Source: JABCPE02 sp963516675 (GTDB lineage Bacteria; Bacteroidota; Bacteroidia; Flavobacteriales; Weeksellaceae). From it: DNA of 64,000 bases. The notes below the pieces were generated by a model. That model had not been told where the DNA came from. It made no database searches and was given only the letters and a program-made list of their open reading frames with translations. A program made the position numbers and the translations under genes. Of the stretch, positions 42,141-50,407 are shown one piece after another. Every line of letters begins with the position of its first letter. The stretch's first letter is position 1. Location: positions 62,001 through 126,000 of the forward strand of contig CAUQBH010000006.1 of the NCBI GenBank assembly GCA_963516675.1. The letters are read 5' to 3'.

Positions 42141-43101
42141 TGTTTTTTAATTTTTTATTAACATAATAAGGATACACAAAATAATAAAAACTAATGAACG
42201 CCAGCATTCCCAAAATCAAAACAGAATTGAAAATCTCGTTCATTTTCAAAGCATAGCGGGTGACAAATCCTTCTAAAATTCCTGCAATAATAGTAAAAGG
42301 AATGGTGCTGACAAATATTTTAATGGCATTTTTTGCTCCTATTTTAAAGGAATTAAACCTAGAATAAGTTTTTGGAAACAAAATAGAACTACCCAGCATA
42401 AGCCCTGCCATAGCCTCTACTACCATACTGAAAATCTCAAAAACCCCATGAATCCAGATGCCTCTCATACTGTCTTCCAGCGCCCCATGCTGATAGAAAA
42501 AATACTGAAAAGCCCCCAGCATAATGCAGTTGTACAAGAAATAAAGCAGCGTTCCCAGCCCCGCGAAAACCCCTAAAATAAATAGATAAGCACCCACACG
42601 GAGGTTGTTTAGGATAATAGCAACAGCACTCCCAAAATTGGAGCCCTGCTGATAAACGCCCACAGCATTGCCTTTTTCTATGTTTTCTATGGTCATATTT
42701 ACATAGCCTTCCCCTAAAATAAGCTCCACAAATGTAGTGTCATAATGAGCTGATAAAACGCCTATCCCTGTGAAAATCAAGAAGAAACAAAAGGCGTAAA
42801 GCAAGAATTTATAATTTTCATACACCAAAAGAGGAACTTCCGTTTTGAAGAAATATAAAAGTCTGTTTTGCTCTATTCTCTTGGTTTTGTAGATTTTTTG
42901 AAAAATCTGGCTGGAGAGATGGTTTAGATAAATGGTGGTGTTACTTTTCGGGTAATAAGTCTGTGAAAAAGACAAATCATTGACCAAGTTTATATACAAA
43001 GAAGACAGGTCATCTGGATTTTTTTTAATTTTTCCATCAATAACCTGCTCTATTTCCAACCATTTTTCTTTATTTTGCCTAATAAAAAAAACTTCTCTCA
43101 T
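42133..43101 (-). CDS. SpoIIM-family (DUF95) membrane protein
   Basis: A 322-residue membrane protein with a soluble N-terminal part (RQNKEKWLEIEQVIDGKI) and a block of about five membrane segments (VLSAHYDTTFVELILGEGY then AVAIILNNLRVGAYLFILGVFAG and the HGALEDSMRGIWIHGVFEI motif). The last motif matches DUF95/stage II sporulation protein M, found widely in non-sporulating bacteria. It is the first gene of the minus-strand MoxR set and is divergent from the RDD gene by 23 bp, so a shared regulatory region is likely. Confidence 0.87.
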   Translation of the reverse strand: MREVFFIRQNKEKWLEIEQVIDGKIKKNPDDLSSLYINLVNDLSFSQTYYPKSNTTIYLNHLSSQIFQKIYKTKRIEQNRLLYFFKTEVPLLVYENYKFLLYAFCFFLIFTGIGVLSAHYDTTFVELILGEGYVNMTIENIEKGNAVGVYQQGSNFGSAVAIILNNLRVGAYLFILGVFAGLGTLLYFLYNCIMLGAFQYFFYQHGALEDSMRGIWIHGVFEIFSMVVEAMAGLMLGSSILFPKTYSRFNSFKIGAKNAIKIFVSTIPFTIIAGILEGFVTRYALKMNEIFNSVLILGMLAFISFYYFVYPYYVNKKLKNNV

Positions 43102-43124
43102 AATTCGGCTAAATTAGTAAAAAT

Positions 43125-43874
43125 ATGTCTAAAATTGCAATAAATACATCACAAAATGTAAATATTAATTTTAATATTGCCAGCATAGGGGATAGAATAT
43201 TGGCTTTTTTCATTGATATGATTATCAAAGCAGCCTATATGATTGTGCTTTTTATCATTTTATTTAAAGTTTTAAGTATAGATAATGTATTTAAAAATTG
43301 GGATGAATGGACTGTGATGGCTTTTTTTGGAATAATTACCCTGCCGATTCATCTTTATACTTTGGTCTGCGAGAGCCTGATGGAGGGACAGACTTTCGGA
43401 AAGAAAATAATGAAAATCAGAGTAGTGAAAATAGATGGATATCAGGCGAGTTTTGGGGATTATTTTGTGCGCTGGATTTTCAGAATTGTAGATGTTTTTT
43501 CTAGTGGGGGAGTAGTGGGGCTTATCACGGTCATTGTCTCTAAAAACAATCAAAGATTTGGAGGGATGGTCTCTGGAACAGCGGTGATTTCACTGAAAAA
43601 TAAAATCAATATTTCTCATACAATTTTAGAAAACCTTCAGCAGGACTATGTTCCTGATTTTCCGCAAGTCGTGCTATTGTCTGATAATGATATGAGGATT
43701 ATAAAATCTAATTATCAAAAGGCTGTATTGACCTATGACAAGATTATTTTGCATCAGTTATCTAATAAAATAAAAGAAATCCTTAAGCTAGAAATAGACC
43801 ACAGAGAACTTACCGAAAAGCAGTTTATAGACAAGATTATCAAGGATTATAACTACTATACAGGAAAAGAGTAA
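43125..43874 (+). CDS. RDD-family membrane protein
   Basis: A 249-residue protein with an RDD domain: IGDRILAFFIDMIIKAAYMIV (the Arg-Asp pair), then a second and third hydrophobic segment with GQTFGKKIMKIRVVKIDG and FVRWIFRIVD. The C-terminal part is soluble and helical (LHQLSNKIKEILKLEIDHREL). It is divergent from SpoIIM and is the plus-strand partner of the MoxR cluster found in Bacteroidota. Its function is unknown; RDD proteins are often transport-related. Confidence 0.85.
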   Translation: MSKIAINTSQNVNINFNIASIGDRILAFFIDMIIKAAYMIVLFIILFKVLSIDNVFKNWDEWTVMAFFGIITLPIHLYTLVCESLMEGQTFGKKIMKIRVVKIDGYQASFGDYFVRWIFRIVDVFSSGGVVGLITVIVSKNNQRFGGMVSGTAVISLKNKINISHTILENLQQDYVPDFPQVVLLSDNDMRIIKSNYQKAVLTYDKIILHQLSNKIKEILKLEIDHRELTEKQFIDKIIKDYNYYTGKE

Positions 43875-43893
43875 TTTTTTCTAAATTTATATC

Positions 43894-43924
43894 TTGCAAA
43901 ATCAAAAAAATCGTATTATATTTG
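43894..43924 (+). promoter_or_regulatory. Methionine operon promoter (TTG-N20-TATATTTG)
   Basis: TTG at 43894-43896 and TATATTTG at 43917-43924, with a 20-nt spacer, about 29 nt before the riboswitch aptamer. Confidence 0.65.
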
Positions 43925-43952
43925 TCTCGCATTAGTCAATAATTTTGAAAAT

Positions 43953-44056
43953 GTTATCAAGAAAGGTGGAGAGATTAGACTCTGTGAAACCTTAGCAACC
44001 CTCCGAATGCTCGTGGAGAAGGTGCTAAATTCTACTCGCTGAAAGAGGGAGATAAC
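43953..44056 (+). promoter_or_regulatory. SAM-I (S-box) riboswitch
   Basis: A leader RNA element with the classic S-box core: a P1 stem GTTATC (43953-43958) with GATAAC (44051-44056), then AAGAAAGGTGGAGAGA, the kink-turn and junction AACCTTAGCAACC and the pseudoknot strand GGTGCTAAATTC. SAM binding is expected to lower expression of the following metX and homoserine dehydrogenase genes. A weak hairpin at 44062-44082 (CTAC with GTAG) has no T-run after it, so control may be at translation rather than termination. Confidence 0.88.
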
Positions 44057-44112
44057 GAACACTACATTTTTCAATAAAGTAGCATTTTCAAGGATAAAAA
44101 ATAAAAATAAAA

Positions 44113-45060
44113 TTGGAAAGTTCGCTGCTTAATCAACTTAAAATAGATAAATTCATTACTCAAAGTGGGGTACAGTATACTGACCTCCCGCTGAGCTACC
44201 AAGTCTTTGGGCAAAAACTGCATACAGCTCCTGTCATTTTAGTCAATCACGCCCTTACAGGAAACTCTAATGTAGCAGGCGAAAAGGGCTGGTGGAAAAC
44301 CCTCGTGGGGTATGGGAGTGTGATAGATTTACAGAAATACACTATTGTCTGCTTTAATGTGGCAGGGAATGGCTATGATGGTTTTTTCATTGACGACTAT
44401 AAAAATTTTACAGCCAAAGACATGGCGAGGCTTTTCGTTTTGGGGTTGAAAAACCTTGGGATAAAGGAGCTTTATGCTTTGGTGGGAGGTTCTGTCGGTG
44501 GGTCTATCGCTTGGGAAATGCTCTGTATAGCGCCTTATTTGGCTAAAATTTTCATTCCTGTGGCTACGGATTATAAGACGACGGACTGGCTGCATTCACA
44601 GTGTCTGGTGCAGGAATTTTTGCTCGAAAGTGAAGACAGACCACTTGAAAAAGCCCGTATTCACGCGATGCTCAACTATCGTACGCCAGGGTCTCTTAAT
44701 CAGAGATTTAAGCGAGAACAGGACGACCAAAAGAATATTCTAAAATCTCACGACTGGCTCAATTATCATGGAAAGGCTCTAGATAATAGGTTTGATATAA
44801 AGGCGTATCGGCTTATGAATCAGCTCCTTAAAACCATTGATGCCAAGGAAGAAGATTTGCTTAAAATCAATTCGGAAATACATCTCATAGGCGTGGATTC
44901 GGATTTACATTATCCTGCTTTTGAGATTAGAAATTCTTATGATTTTCTGAAAAATAATGGTAAAAATGTGTATCATCACGAGATAAAATCCATCCATGGG
45001 CACGATGCCTTTTTGATGGAATATGAACAACTAAACGAAATTTTAGGTAAAATTTTTTAA
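44113..45060 (+). CDS. metX: Homoserine O-acetyltransferase
   Basis: A 315-residue alpha/beta-hydrolase that acetylates homoserine, the committing step of methionine synthesis. The nucleophile elbow is GGSVGGS with Ser127, and the other triad members are Asp264 (GVDSDLHYP) and His297 (IHGHDAF). The oxyanion loop VNHALTGNSN is present. The start is TTG at 44113; no ATG exists in the preceding in-frame stretch, and the codon follows the riboswitch leader by about 55 nt. Downstream the ACT-homoserine dehydrogenase gene begins 18 nt later, so both are one SAM-regulated unit. Confidence 0.93.
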   Translation: MESSLLNQLKIDKFITQSGVQYTDLPLSYQVFGQKLHTAPVILVNHALTGNSNVAGEKGWWKTLVGYGSVIDLQKYTIVCFNVAGNGYDGFFIDDYKNFTAKDMARLFVLGLKNLGIKELYALVGGSVGGSIAWEMLCIAPYLAKIFIPVATDYKTTDWLHSQCLVQEFLLESEDRPLEKARIHAMLNYRTPGSLNQRFKREQDDQKNILKSHDWLNYHGKALDNRFDIKAYRLMNQLLKTIDAKEEDLLKINSEIHLIGVDSDLHYPAFEIRNSYDFLKNNGKNVYHHEIKSIHGHDAFLMEYEQLNEILGKIF

Positions 45061-45078
45061 AAATCAACACGATATAAT

Positions 45079-46608
45079 ATGGAAGAAAATAATGTAATCA
45101 CGATTTACAAAAATAAAGCGATAGTTAATTTCGAAGGAAGAGATTTTTTGGGGCAGATAGGGATAGATTCTCGTATTTTTAATGCTTTGCAGGGAGCGGG
45201 AGTAAGTGTAGGGGTGATTTCTCAGCAGGCGATAGAAAACGGAATTTCTGTTTTGGTGGATGAGCATCAGGCAGAAACGGCGGTTGAAAGCCTTAGAAAA
45301 GAATTTGAAAAGGAACTGAAAAGCAGAATCGTAAGTCAGATTTATAGTATTGATAATCTGGCTGTTATAGGTCTGGTAACGGACAATTTCCAAAAAATTC
45401 TTTCGGAATTACAAAAAAATAAAATATTTCCTCTGCTTCTCAATCAGGTAGCATCAGCAGGAAGGGTGAACTTGGTGGTTTCTGATAATCAGGTAGATAA
45501 GGTTAAAAATATCGTAGAAACTGAGATTTTTGGGAAAGTGAAAACTGTACATTTGGTACTGGTAGGGCATGGAAATGTAGGCAGTACGCTGATAGAGCAG
45601 ATTCTAGATTCTTCGTATGATATTCAGAATAGAAAGCGTATCAATCTGAAAATCATTGCGATAGCAAATTCTAAAAATATGGTGTTCAATAAAGGTGGTT
45701 TTGGTAGCGACTGGCGCCAAAAAGTGCTTTTTGGTAATACGGAAAACACTTTGCAGGATTTGTTTCAGTTTGTGAAAGAAAATCAGTTTGAAAACTTGGT
45801 TTTAGTGGATAATACGGCAAGTAAGGATTTTGTAAAGAATTATCCAACTTTTGTGGAAAATGGTTTTGACATTGTTTCTTCTAATAAGATTTTCAATACA
45901 TTACCGATACAGGAGTACAGAAATCTGCGAAAAACTTTGGATAAAAACAAGAAAAGATATCTCTACGAAACCAATGTGGGAGCAGGTCTTCCGCTGATAG
46001 ACACGATTAAACTTCTCCACCTTTCGGGAGAAAACATTACAAGAATAAAAGGTGTTTTTTCGGGGTCGCTCAGCTATATTTTTAATAACTTTTCGGTGCG
46101 CGATGAGAAATTCTCTACCATTGTCAAAGAAGCGATGGATAAAGGATTTACAGAACCAGACCCTCGTGAGGATTTGAGTGGAAATGATGTGGCTAGAAAA
46201 CTGCTTATTTTGGCTAGAGAATTAGATTTAATCAATGAATTTAGTGATATCAATATTCAGAACCTTATCCCAGAGAATTTAGGGGAAATAGACAAAGATG
46301 AGTTTATTTCTAGATTGGGAGAGCTGGATGCTGAATATCAGTCTATTAAAGAAAATCAAGAGCCAAATCATGTGCTTCGTTATGTGGGAGATTTACATGG
46401 AGATTTGAGCCAAGACAAAGGGATTTTGGATGTGAAACTGGTGTCTGTCCCTGCAAGTTCGGCGCTTGGACAGCTGAAAGGTTCGGATTCTATTTTTGAA
46501 ATTTATACAGAGAGTTACGGAGAAAACCCAATAGTTATCATGGGAGCAGGGGCAGGTGCGAAAGTGACTGCAAGAGGAGTTTTCGGTGACATATTGCGAC
46601 TTTGTTAA
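45079..46608 (+). CDS. Homoserine dehydrogenase with N-terminal ACT-type domains
   Basis: A 509-residue enzyme that reduces aspartate semialdehyde to homoserine. The first 150 residues carry ACT-like regulatory modules (GQIGIDSRIFNALQGAGVS and VIGLVTDNFQKILSEL), and the NAD-binding motif is GHGNVGS (residues 163-169). The catalytic part has SSNKIFNTLPIQEY, ETNVGAGLPLIDTI, RIKGVFSGSLSYIF and DPREDLSGNDVARKLLILARE. It looks like the C-terminal half of a bifunctional ThrA with its ACT part but without the kinase domain. The arrangement with metX is expected for methionine control. Confidence 0.9.
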   Translation: MEENNVITIYKNKAIVNFEGRDFLGQIGIDSRIFNALQGAGVSVGVISQQAIENGISVLVDEHQAETAVESLRKEFEKELKSRIVSQIYSIDNLAVIGLVTDNFQKILSELQKNKIFPLLLNQVASAGRVNLVVSDNQVDKVKNIVETEIFGKVKTVHLVLVGHGNVGSTLIEQILDSSYDIQNRKRINLKIIAIANSKNMVFNKGGFGSDWRQKVLFGNTENTLQDLFQFVKENQFENLVLVDNTASKDFVKNYPTFVENGFDIVSSNKIFNTLPIQEYRNLRKTLDKNKKRYLYETNVGAGLPLIDTIKLLHLSGENITRIKGVFSGSLSYIFNNFSVRDEKFSTIVKEAMDKGFTEPDPREDLSGNDVARKLLILARELDLINEFSDINIQNLIPENLGEIDKDEFISRLGELDAEYQSIKENQEPNHVLRYVGDLHGDLSQDKGILDVKLVSVPASSALGQLKGSDSIFEIYTESYGENPIVIMGAGAGAKVTARGVFGDILRLC

Positions 46609-46611
46609 TAT

Positions 46612-47022
46612 TTATCGGTATTTGTATAAATTAAAAGCTGCAGTGAAAGTAAAGCCTCTGAAATTGGAATTCCTTGAAAAAGGTATGGAATAGCCTATGT
46701 GTGTTTGGATTAAATTAAAAAGAGAAAATCCTAATCTAGGCTGTATGGACTCGGTATTTAGCGAAATTCCAGCTCCTCCTATTATGAAATACATTTCTGC
46801 ACCTATTTCTGGTATTACTTTTAGTTTTGAATTTTCAGTGCCGAAATGGGTTCCTGCATAGAGGGTGCCTCCTCCATAATAAGCCTTTGTGCTATAGGAA
46901 ATTCCTCCAAATACAAAATTATGAGACTTATTGGTATGAGTGTAGGCAAATCTAGCGCCCAATTCTTCCTGAGCAAAAACGAACATAGGAAGCAAAAACA
47001 AAAGCAAAAGAAATTTTTTCAT
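46612..47022 (-). CDS. Secreted beta-strand protein of unknown function
   Basis: A 136-residue protein with a signal peptide (MKKFLLLLFLLPMFVFAQ) and strand-rich mature part ending in aromatic residues (FTFTAAFNLYKYR), which suggests a small outer-membrane barrel or secreted beta protein. It is convergent with the homoserine dehydrogenase gene (3 nt between stops) and so lies across the methionine operon on the opposite strand. No family is recognised. Confidence 0.6.
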   Translation of the reverse strand: MKKFLLLLFLLPMFVFAQEELGARFAYTHTNKSHNFVFGGISYSTKAYYGGGTLYAGTHFGTENSKLKVIPEIGAEMYFIIGGAGISLNTESIQPRLGFSLFNLIQTHIGYSIPFSRNSNFRGFTFTAAFNLYKYR

Positions 47023-47069
47023 TAGTAATAAATTATCATTACGAATGTACGAAAATAAATTAAAAGCAG

Positions 47070-47077
47070 TAAATTTG
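47070..47077 (+). promoter_or_regulatory. -7 promoter element of the SMI1/KNR4 gene
   Basis: TAAATTTG, 35 nt before the ATG at 47112, in the 89-bp divergent gap. Confidence 0.4.
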
Positions 47078-47111
47078 GCTAAAGAAAAATAGGATTTAAA
47101 AAACTTAAAAA

Positions 47112-47729
47112 ATGAAAGAAATTCTTGAAAGAATAGAAAAGCAAATCAATATTTTGCAAGAAAAATATAAGGATGATTTTTTTGAATATCAATTAAATGA
47201 TGGAGCGACTGATGAGGATTTTGAAAGGTTGGAAGAAGCCTTAGGATACGCTCTGCCAGAGGATTTTAAGGAAATCTACCGCATTCATAATGGAGAAAAA
47301 GAAGGCTATTGTCTAATGGGAGAAGAGTGGCTCTCTATCGATAGAATTATAGATGAATATAAAATCTGGAAAGAATTATATGATGATGGTGATTTTTCAG
47401 AAGATGATAAAGACTATGGCTGTAGTCCAGAAGAGGGAATAAAACCTGATTTTTGGTGGAATCCCAAATGGATTTCTCTAACAGCCGATGGAGGAGGTAA
47501 CGGTAAAATGATAGACCTAGACCCTTCAAAAGAAGGAAAACGAGGACAGATAATCCAAATGTGGCATGATGATGCAGATCGCAGTATAGAAGCTCAATCT
47601 CTAAAAGATTTTTTTGAGAAATACGCGCAAGATTTAGAAAAAGGACTCTATGTGATACACCCAGATTATGGGATTATCCTAAAAGAAGATTTGGATGAAG
47701 ATGAGCTGGCAGAGCTGGGAGGAAAGTAA
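47112..47729 (+). CDS. SMI1/KNR4 family protein
   Basis: A 205-residue acidic cytoplasmic protein with the SMI1/KNR4 (SUKH) core: GATDEDFERLEEALGYALPE, FKEIYRIHNGEKEG, and then a conserved W and P region (SLTADGGGNGKMIDLDP, GQIIQMWHDDADRSIEA). SUKH proteins are common immunity proteins of polymorphic toxins in bacteria. No toxin gene is adjacent. It precedes the OGG-fold-like gene by 22 nt and shares AT-rich, Lys/Glu-rich composition with it, so it may be accessory cargo inserted in the methionine region. Confidence 0.85.
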   Translation: MKEILERIEKQINILQEKYKDDFFEYQLNDGATDEDFERLEEALGYALPEDFKEIYRIHNGEKEGYCLMGEEWLSIDRIIDEYKIWKELYDDGDFSEDDKDYGCSPEEGIKPDFWWNPKWISLTADGGGNGKMIDLDPSKEGKRGQIIQMWHDDADRSIEAQSLKDFFEKYAQDLEKGLYVIHPDYGIILKEDLDEDELAELGGK

Positions 47730-47750
47730 AATTTAATGATATTTATTTAA

Positions 47751-48443
47751 ATGAACTCAAAAGAAATAGCAAAACAAAAAGATGACTTTTTTGAAGCTAA
47801 TAGTGTTAGTATCTTCGAGTATAAGGATTTTATTCGCAGTTTCCCATATAAAAAACAATCATTCCTTATAGAAAGAAAAAATTGGGGTGAAATTATATCT
47901 AATCATGATTATTTAGAAAAAATTTTTTCTACTTATGGGAATGGTAAAATGGTAAGATTAAATAGAGAAAAGCTTTTTGAAGATGCTAAATCAACAGAAG
48001 AGTTTATTTTTAAAGTGCTGTTATGGGGATATCCAACCAGAGGAAGAGGTAATAATATAGAGAAGTTGTTGGAAAAAGAGAATTTGAAAGAATTAAAAAT
48101 AACTTTAGAAAAATATAAGAATAATAATATTTCAACAGAAGAACTAGTTGAAGATGTTGCAAAAATAAAAGGATTAGGAATATCCATAGTGTCTAAATTT
48201 TTATATTTTCTGAATGCTAAAATAGACGGCTTTAAAGCACTGATTTTAGATGACCAAATTCTGAATGTAATTAATAGAAAAAGAATATCAGAATTAAATC
48301 AGTTATCTTCATTAAAGAGAGAGAAGGCTCTTAAAAAATATTCTGAGTATTTAGAGAAAATGAGTGAACTTTCAAAGGAGCTGGAATGCGAACCAGATCA
48401 GATTGAAATTTTCTTATTTTCGTTTGGAAAGAATGTATCATAA
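47751..48443 (+). CDS. Helix-hairpin-helix protein, OGG-fold-like
   Basis: A 230-residue, Lys-rich, AT-rich protein. A central segment KIKGLGISIVSKFLYFLNAK with a following ALILDDQIL resembles the helix-hairpin-helix and catalytic Asp of DNA glycosylase-type proteins (the bacterial 8-oxoguanine glycosylase OGG-fold family), and WGYPTRGRGNN precedes it. I cannot prove glycosylase activity. The tail (YLEKMSELSKELECEPDQIEIF) is helical. It follows the SMI1/KNR4 gene and precedes the sulfhydrylase gene by 16 nt. Such OGG-fold genes are seen in accessory loci; function here is unknown. Confidence 0.55.
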   Translation: MNSKEIAKQKDDFFEANSVSIFEYKDFIRSFPYKKQSFLIERKNWGEIISNHDYLEKIFSTYGNGKMVRLNREKLFEDAKSTEEFIFKVLLWGYPTRGRGNNIEKLLEKENLKELKITLEKYKNNNISTEELVEDVAKIKGLGISIVSKFLYFLNAKIDGFKALILDDQILNVINRKRISELNQLSSLKREKALKKYSEYLEKMSELSKELECEPDQIEIFLFSFGKNVS

Positions 48444-48459
48444 AAAACAATAAAAAAAC

Positions 48460-49629
48460 ATGGAAAACAATAAACAAAATTTCGAAACACTTGCTATTCG
48501 TACACAGACAGAAAGAACTCAGTATGATGAGCATTCGGTGCCGCTATACCTTACATCAAGTTTTATTTTTGAGGATGCGGAGGATATGCGGGCGAGTTTC
48601 GCGGAGGAAAAACCAAAGAACCTTTACAGTAGATTTACTAACCCAAATGTGACTGAATTTGTCGATAAAATCGCCAAAATGGAAGGTGCCGAGACGGGCT
48701 ATGCTTTCGCTACGGGAATGGCGGCGATATATAGCACGCTGGCATCTCTGCTTTCTGCGGGCGACCACATACTCAGCTGTCGTTCGGTGTTTGGTTCTAC
48801 ACATACACTTTTTACGAAATATTTTCCGAAGTGGAATATCAATACCACTTATTTCGAAGCACATGAGGAAGATATAGAAAAATACATCCGCCCAGAGACT
48901 AAGATTCTTTATCTGGAAACTCCTACTAATCCTGCGATAGAGGTTTTGGATTTGGAGAAAATGGGAAAAATCGCTAAAAAGAATAATTTGCTTTTCGTGG
49001 TGGATAATTGTTTTGCTACGCCATACATCCAGCAGCCTATAAAATATGGAGCTGATATCGTGGTGCATTCGGCTACGAAACTTATCGACGGACAGGGAAG
49101 AGTTCTCGGTGGTGTCGCTGTGGGTAGAGTGGATTTGATTCGTGAAATTTATCTTTTTGCGAGAAATACAGGGCCGGCAATGTCTCCGTTTAACGCTTGG
49201 GTTTTATCTAAATCATTGGAAACACTAGCGCTAAGGGTAGAGAAACACTGTGAAAATGCGCTGAAAGTAGCAGAATTTTTAGAACAACATCCTAATGTAG
49301 AATTTGTGAAATATCCGTTTTTAAAATCACACCCAAACCATGAAGTTGCCAAAAAGCAAATGAAATTGGGTGGAAGTATCGTAGCATTCCAAGTGAAAGG
49401 CGGTGTAGAAGGTGGAAGAAATTTCTTAAACAAAATCAAAATGTGTTCATTGTCAGCCAATCTGGGAGACACTAGAACCATAGTAACCCATCCAGCTTCC
49501 ACTACGCATTCTAAACTTAGCGAGGAAGAAAGAAACGAAGTGGGCATCACAGCAGGGCTGGTTCGCTGCTCGGTAGGACTGGAAAATGTAGAAGATATTA
49601 TTGCAGATTTGAAACAGGCTTTGGAATAA
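48460..49629 (+). CDS. metZ: O-acylhomoserine sulfhydrylase / cystathionine gamma-synthase type enzyme
   Basis: A 389-residue PLP-dependent Cys/Met metabolism enzyme. The PLP lysine is Lys207 in VVHSATKLIDGQG; the phosphate-binding and aromatic-stack residues are in FATGMAAIYSTLASLLSAGDH and YLETPTNPAIEV, and the tail TAGLVRCSVGLENVEDI is typical. Together with MetX it would turn O-acetylhomoserine plus sulfide into homocysteine, or make cystathionine; distinguishing metZ from metB/metY needs a phylogeny. It is separated from the SAM-regulated metX unit by three unrelated genes, one of them antisense, and its own promoter is unclear. Confidence 0.88.
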   Translation: MENNKQNFETLAIRTQTERTQYDEHSVPLYLTSSFIFEDAEDMRASFAEEKPKNLYSRFTNPNVTEFVDKIAKMEGAETGYAFATGMAAIYSTLASLLSAGDHILSCRSVFGSTHTLFTKYFPKWNINTTYFEAHEEDIEKYIRPETKILYLETPTNPAIEVLDLEKMGKIAKKNNLLFVVDNCFATPYIQQPIKYGADIVVHSATKLIDGQGRVLGGVAVGRVDLIREIYLFARNTGPAMSPFNAWVLSKSLETLALRVEKHCENALKVAEFLEQHPNVEFVKYPFLKSHPNHEVAKKQMKLGGSIVAFQVKGGVEGGRNFLNKIKMCSLSANLGDTRTIVTHPASTTHSKLSEEERNEVGITAGLVRCSVGLENVEDIIADLKQALE

Positions 49630-49649
49630 ATTTAAAAATAAAAATAGAT

Positions 49650-50405
49650 ATGATAAGATTAACAAAAAAAATTAGTTTATTTTTAATATTGAATATTATT
49701 CTTATTTCGTGTAATTTAGGATACGAAATAAAGGATGGTAAGGTATATTATAAGTGGATACATGGTGGCAATATGTCCAAAGAAACAACCCTTGTAGAAG
49801 ATGCTGATGCAGAAACATTTGAAGTTATAAAAAATGATGTAGATCTTCATTTAGGTAAGGATAAAAATTATGTATTTTTGGAACTTGCTAAGCTGAAAGC
49901 AGACCCTGCTACTTTTGAGCAGATTAAGAAGTATTATTGGCGAGATAAAGACAGTGTGTATATGCTTCGGTATGGTAGTCCAGATAATAATGTAGTAAAG
50001 GGAGCTGACCCTGAAACTTTCCAAGTGATGAAAGATGATTGGGGGCGTGATAAGAAAGGAGTTTATCATATTTACGATCAATTGAAAAATGTAGATCCCA
50101 AAAAATTCATAGCAATAGATGAAGATTGGGGAAAAGACGATAAATACTATTATCATAATAAGGAGAGAATAGATTCTTTGGATTATAAAACAGCAGAAAT
50201 CGTGAGTTCATACTACATCAAAGACCAATACAGAGTTTTTTGTCGTAATAAAATTGTAAAAGGAGCTAATCCTAAGACCTTTAAAGCTTTAGATACTGGT
50301 ATCCATGGATATGATGACAAGTATATATTTGAATTTGAAAGGAACGAAGGCCCTATTACAGAAGAAGATAAAAAAATATATATGGATGCGGACAAAAAGA
50401 AATAA
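49650..50405 (+). CDS. DKNYY-repeat lipoprotein
   Basis: A 251-residue lipoprotein (lipobox ILISC, Cys21) whose mature part is a set of repeats with a DKNxVYxxxxxxxxADPxTF pattern: GKDKNYVFLELAKLKADPA, DKDSVYMLRYGSP, RDKKGVYHIYDQL, KDDKYYYHNKERID and DDKYIFEFE. This matches the DKNYY family, whose members are often found near polymorphic toxin loci and may act as immunity proteins. It follows metZ by 20 nt and precedes a hypothetical gene by 2 nt on the same strand. The base composition is AT-rich relative to the met genes. Confidence 0.85.
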   Translation: MIRLTKKISLFLILNIILISCNLGYEIKDGKVYYKWIHGGNMSKETTLVEDADAETFEVIKNDVDLHLGKDKNYVFLELAKLKADPATFEQIKKYYWRDKDSVYMLRYGSPDNNVVKGADPETFQVMKDDWGRDKKGVYHIYDQLKNVDPKKFIAIDEDWGKDDKYYYHNKERIDSLDYKTAEIVSSYYIKDQYRVFCRNKIVKGANPKTFKALDTGIHGYDDKYIFEFERNEGPITEEDKKIYMDADKKK

Positions 50406-50407
50406 AC

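Noticed and set aside
43953..44056. T-box leader instead of a SAM riboswitch
   Set aside because: There is no T-box motif (AGGGTGGNACCGCG), while the GGTGGAGAGA and GGTGCTAAATTC segments of the S-box are both present.
47112..48443. A complete toxin-antitoxin or defence operon
   Set aside because: The SMI1/KNR4 and HhH genes are adjacent, but no toxin, nuclease with clear active site or ATPase sensor accompanies them, so a defence-system call is not supported.
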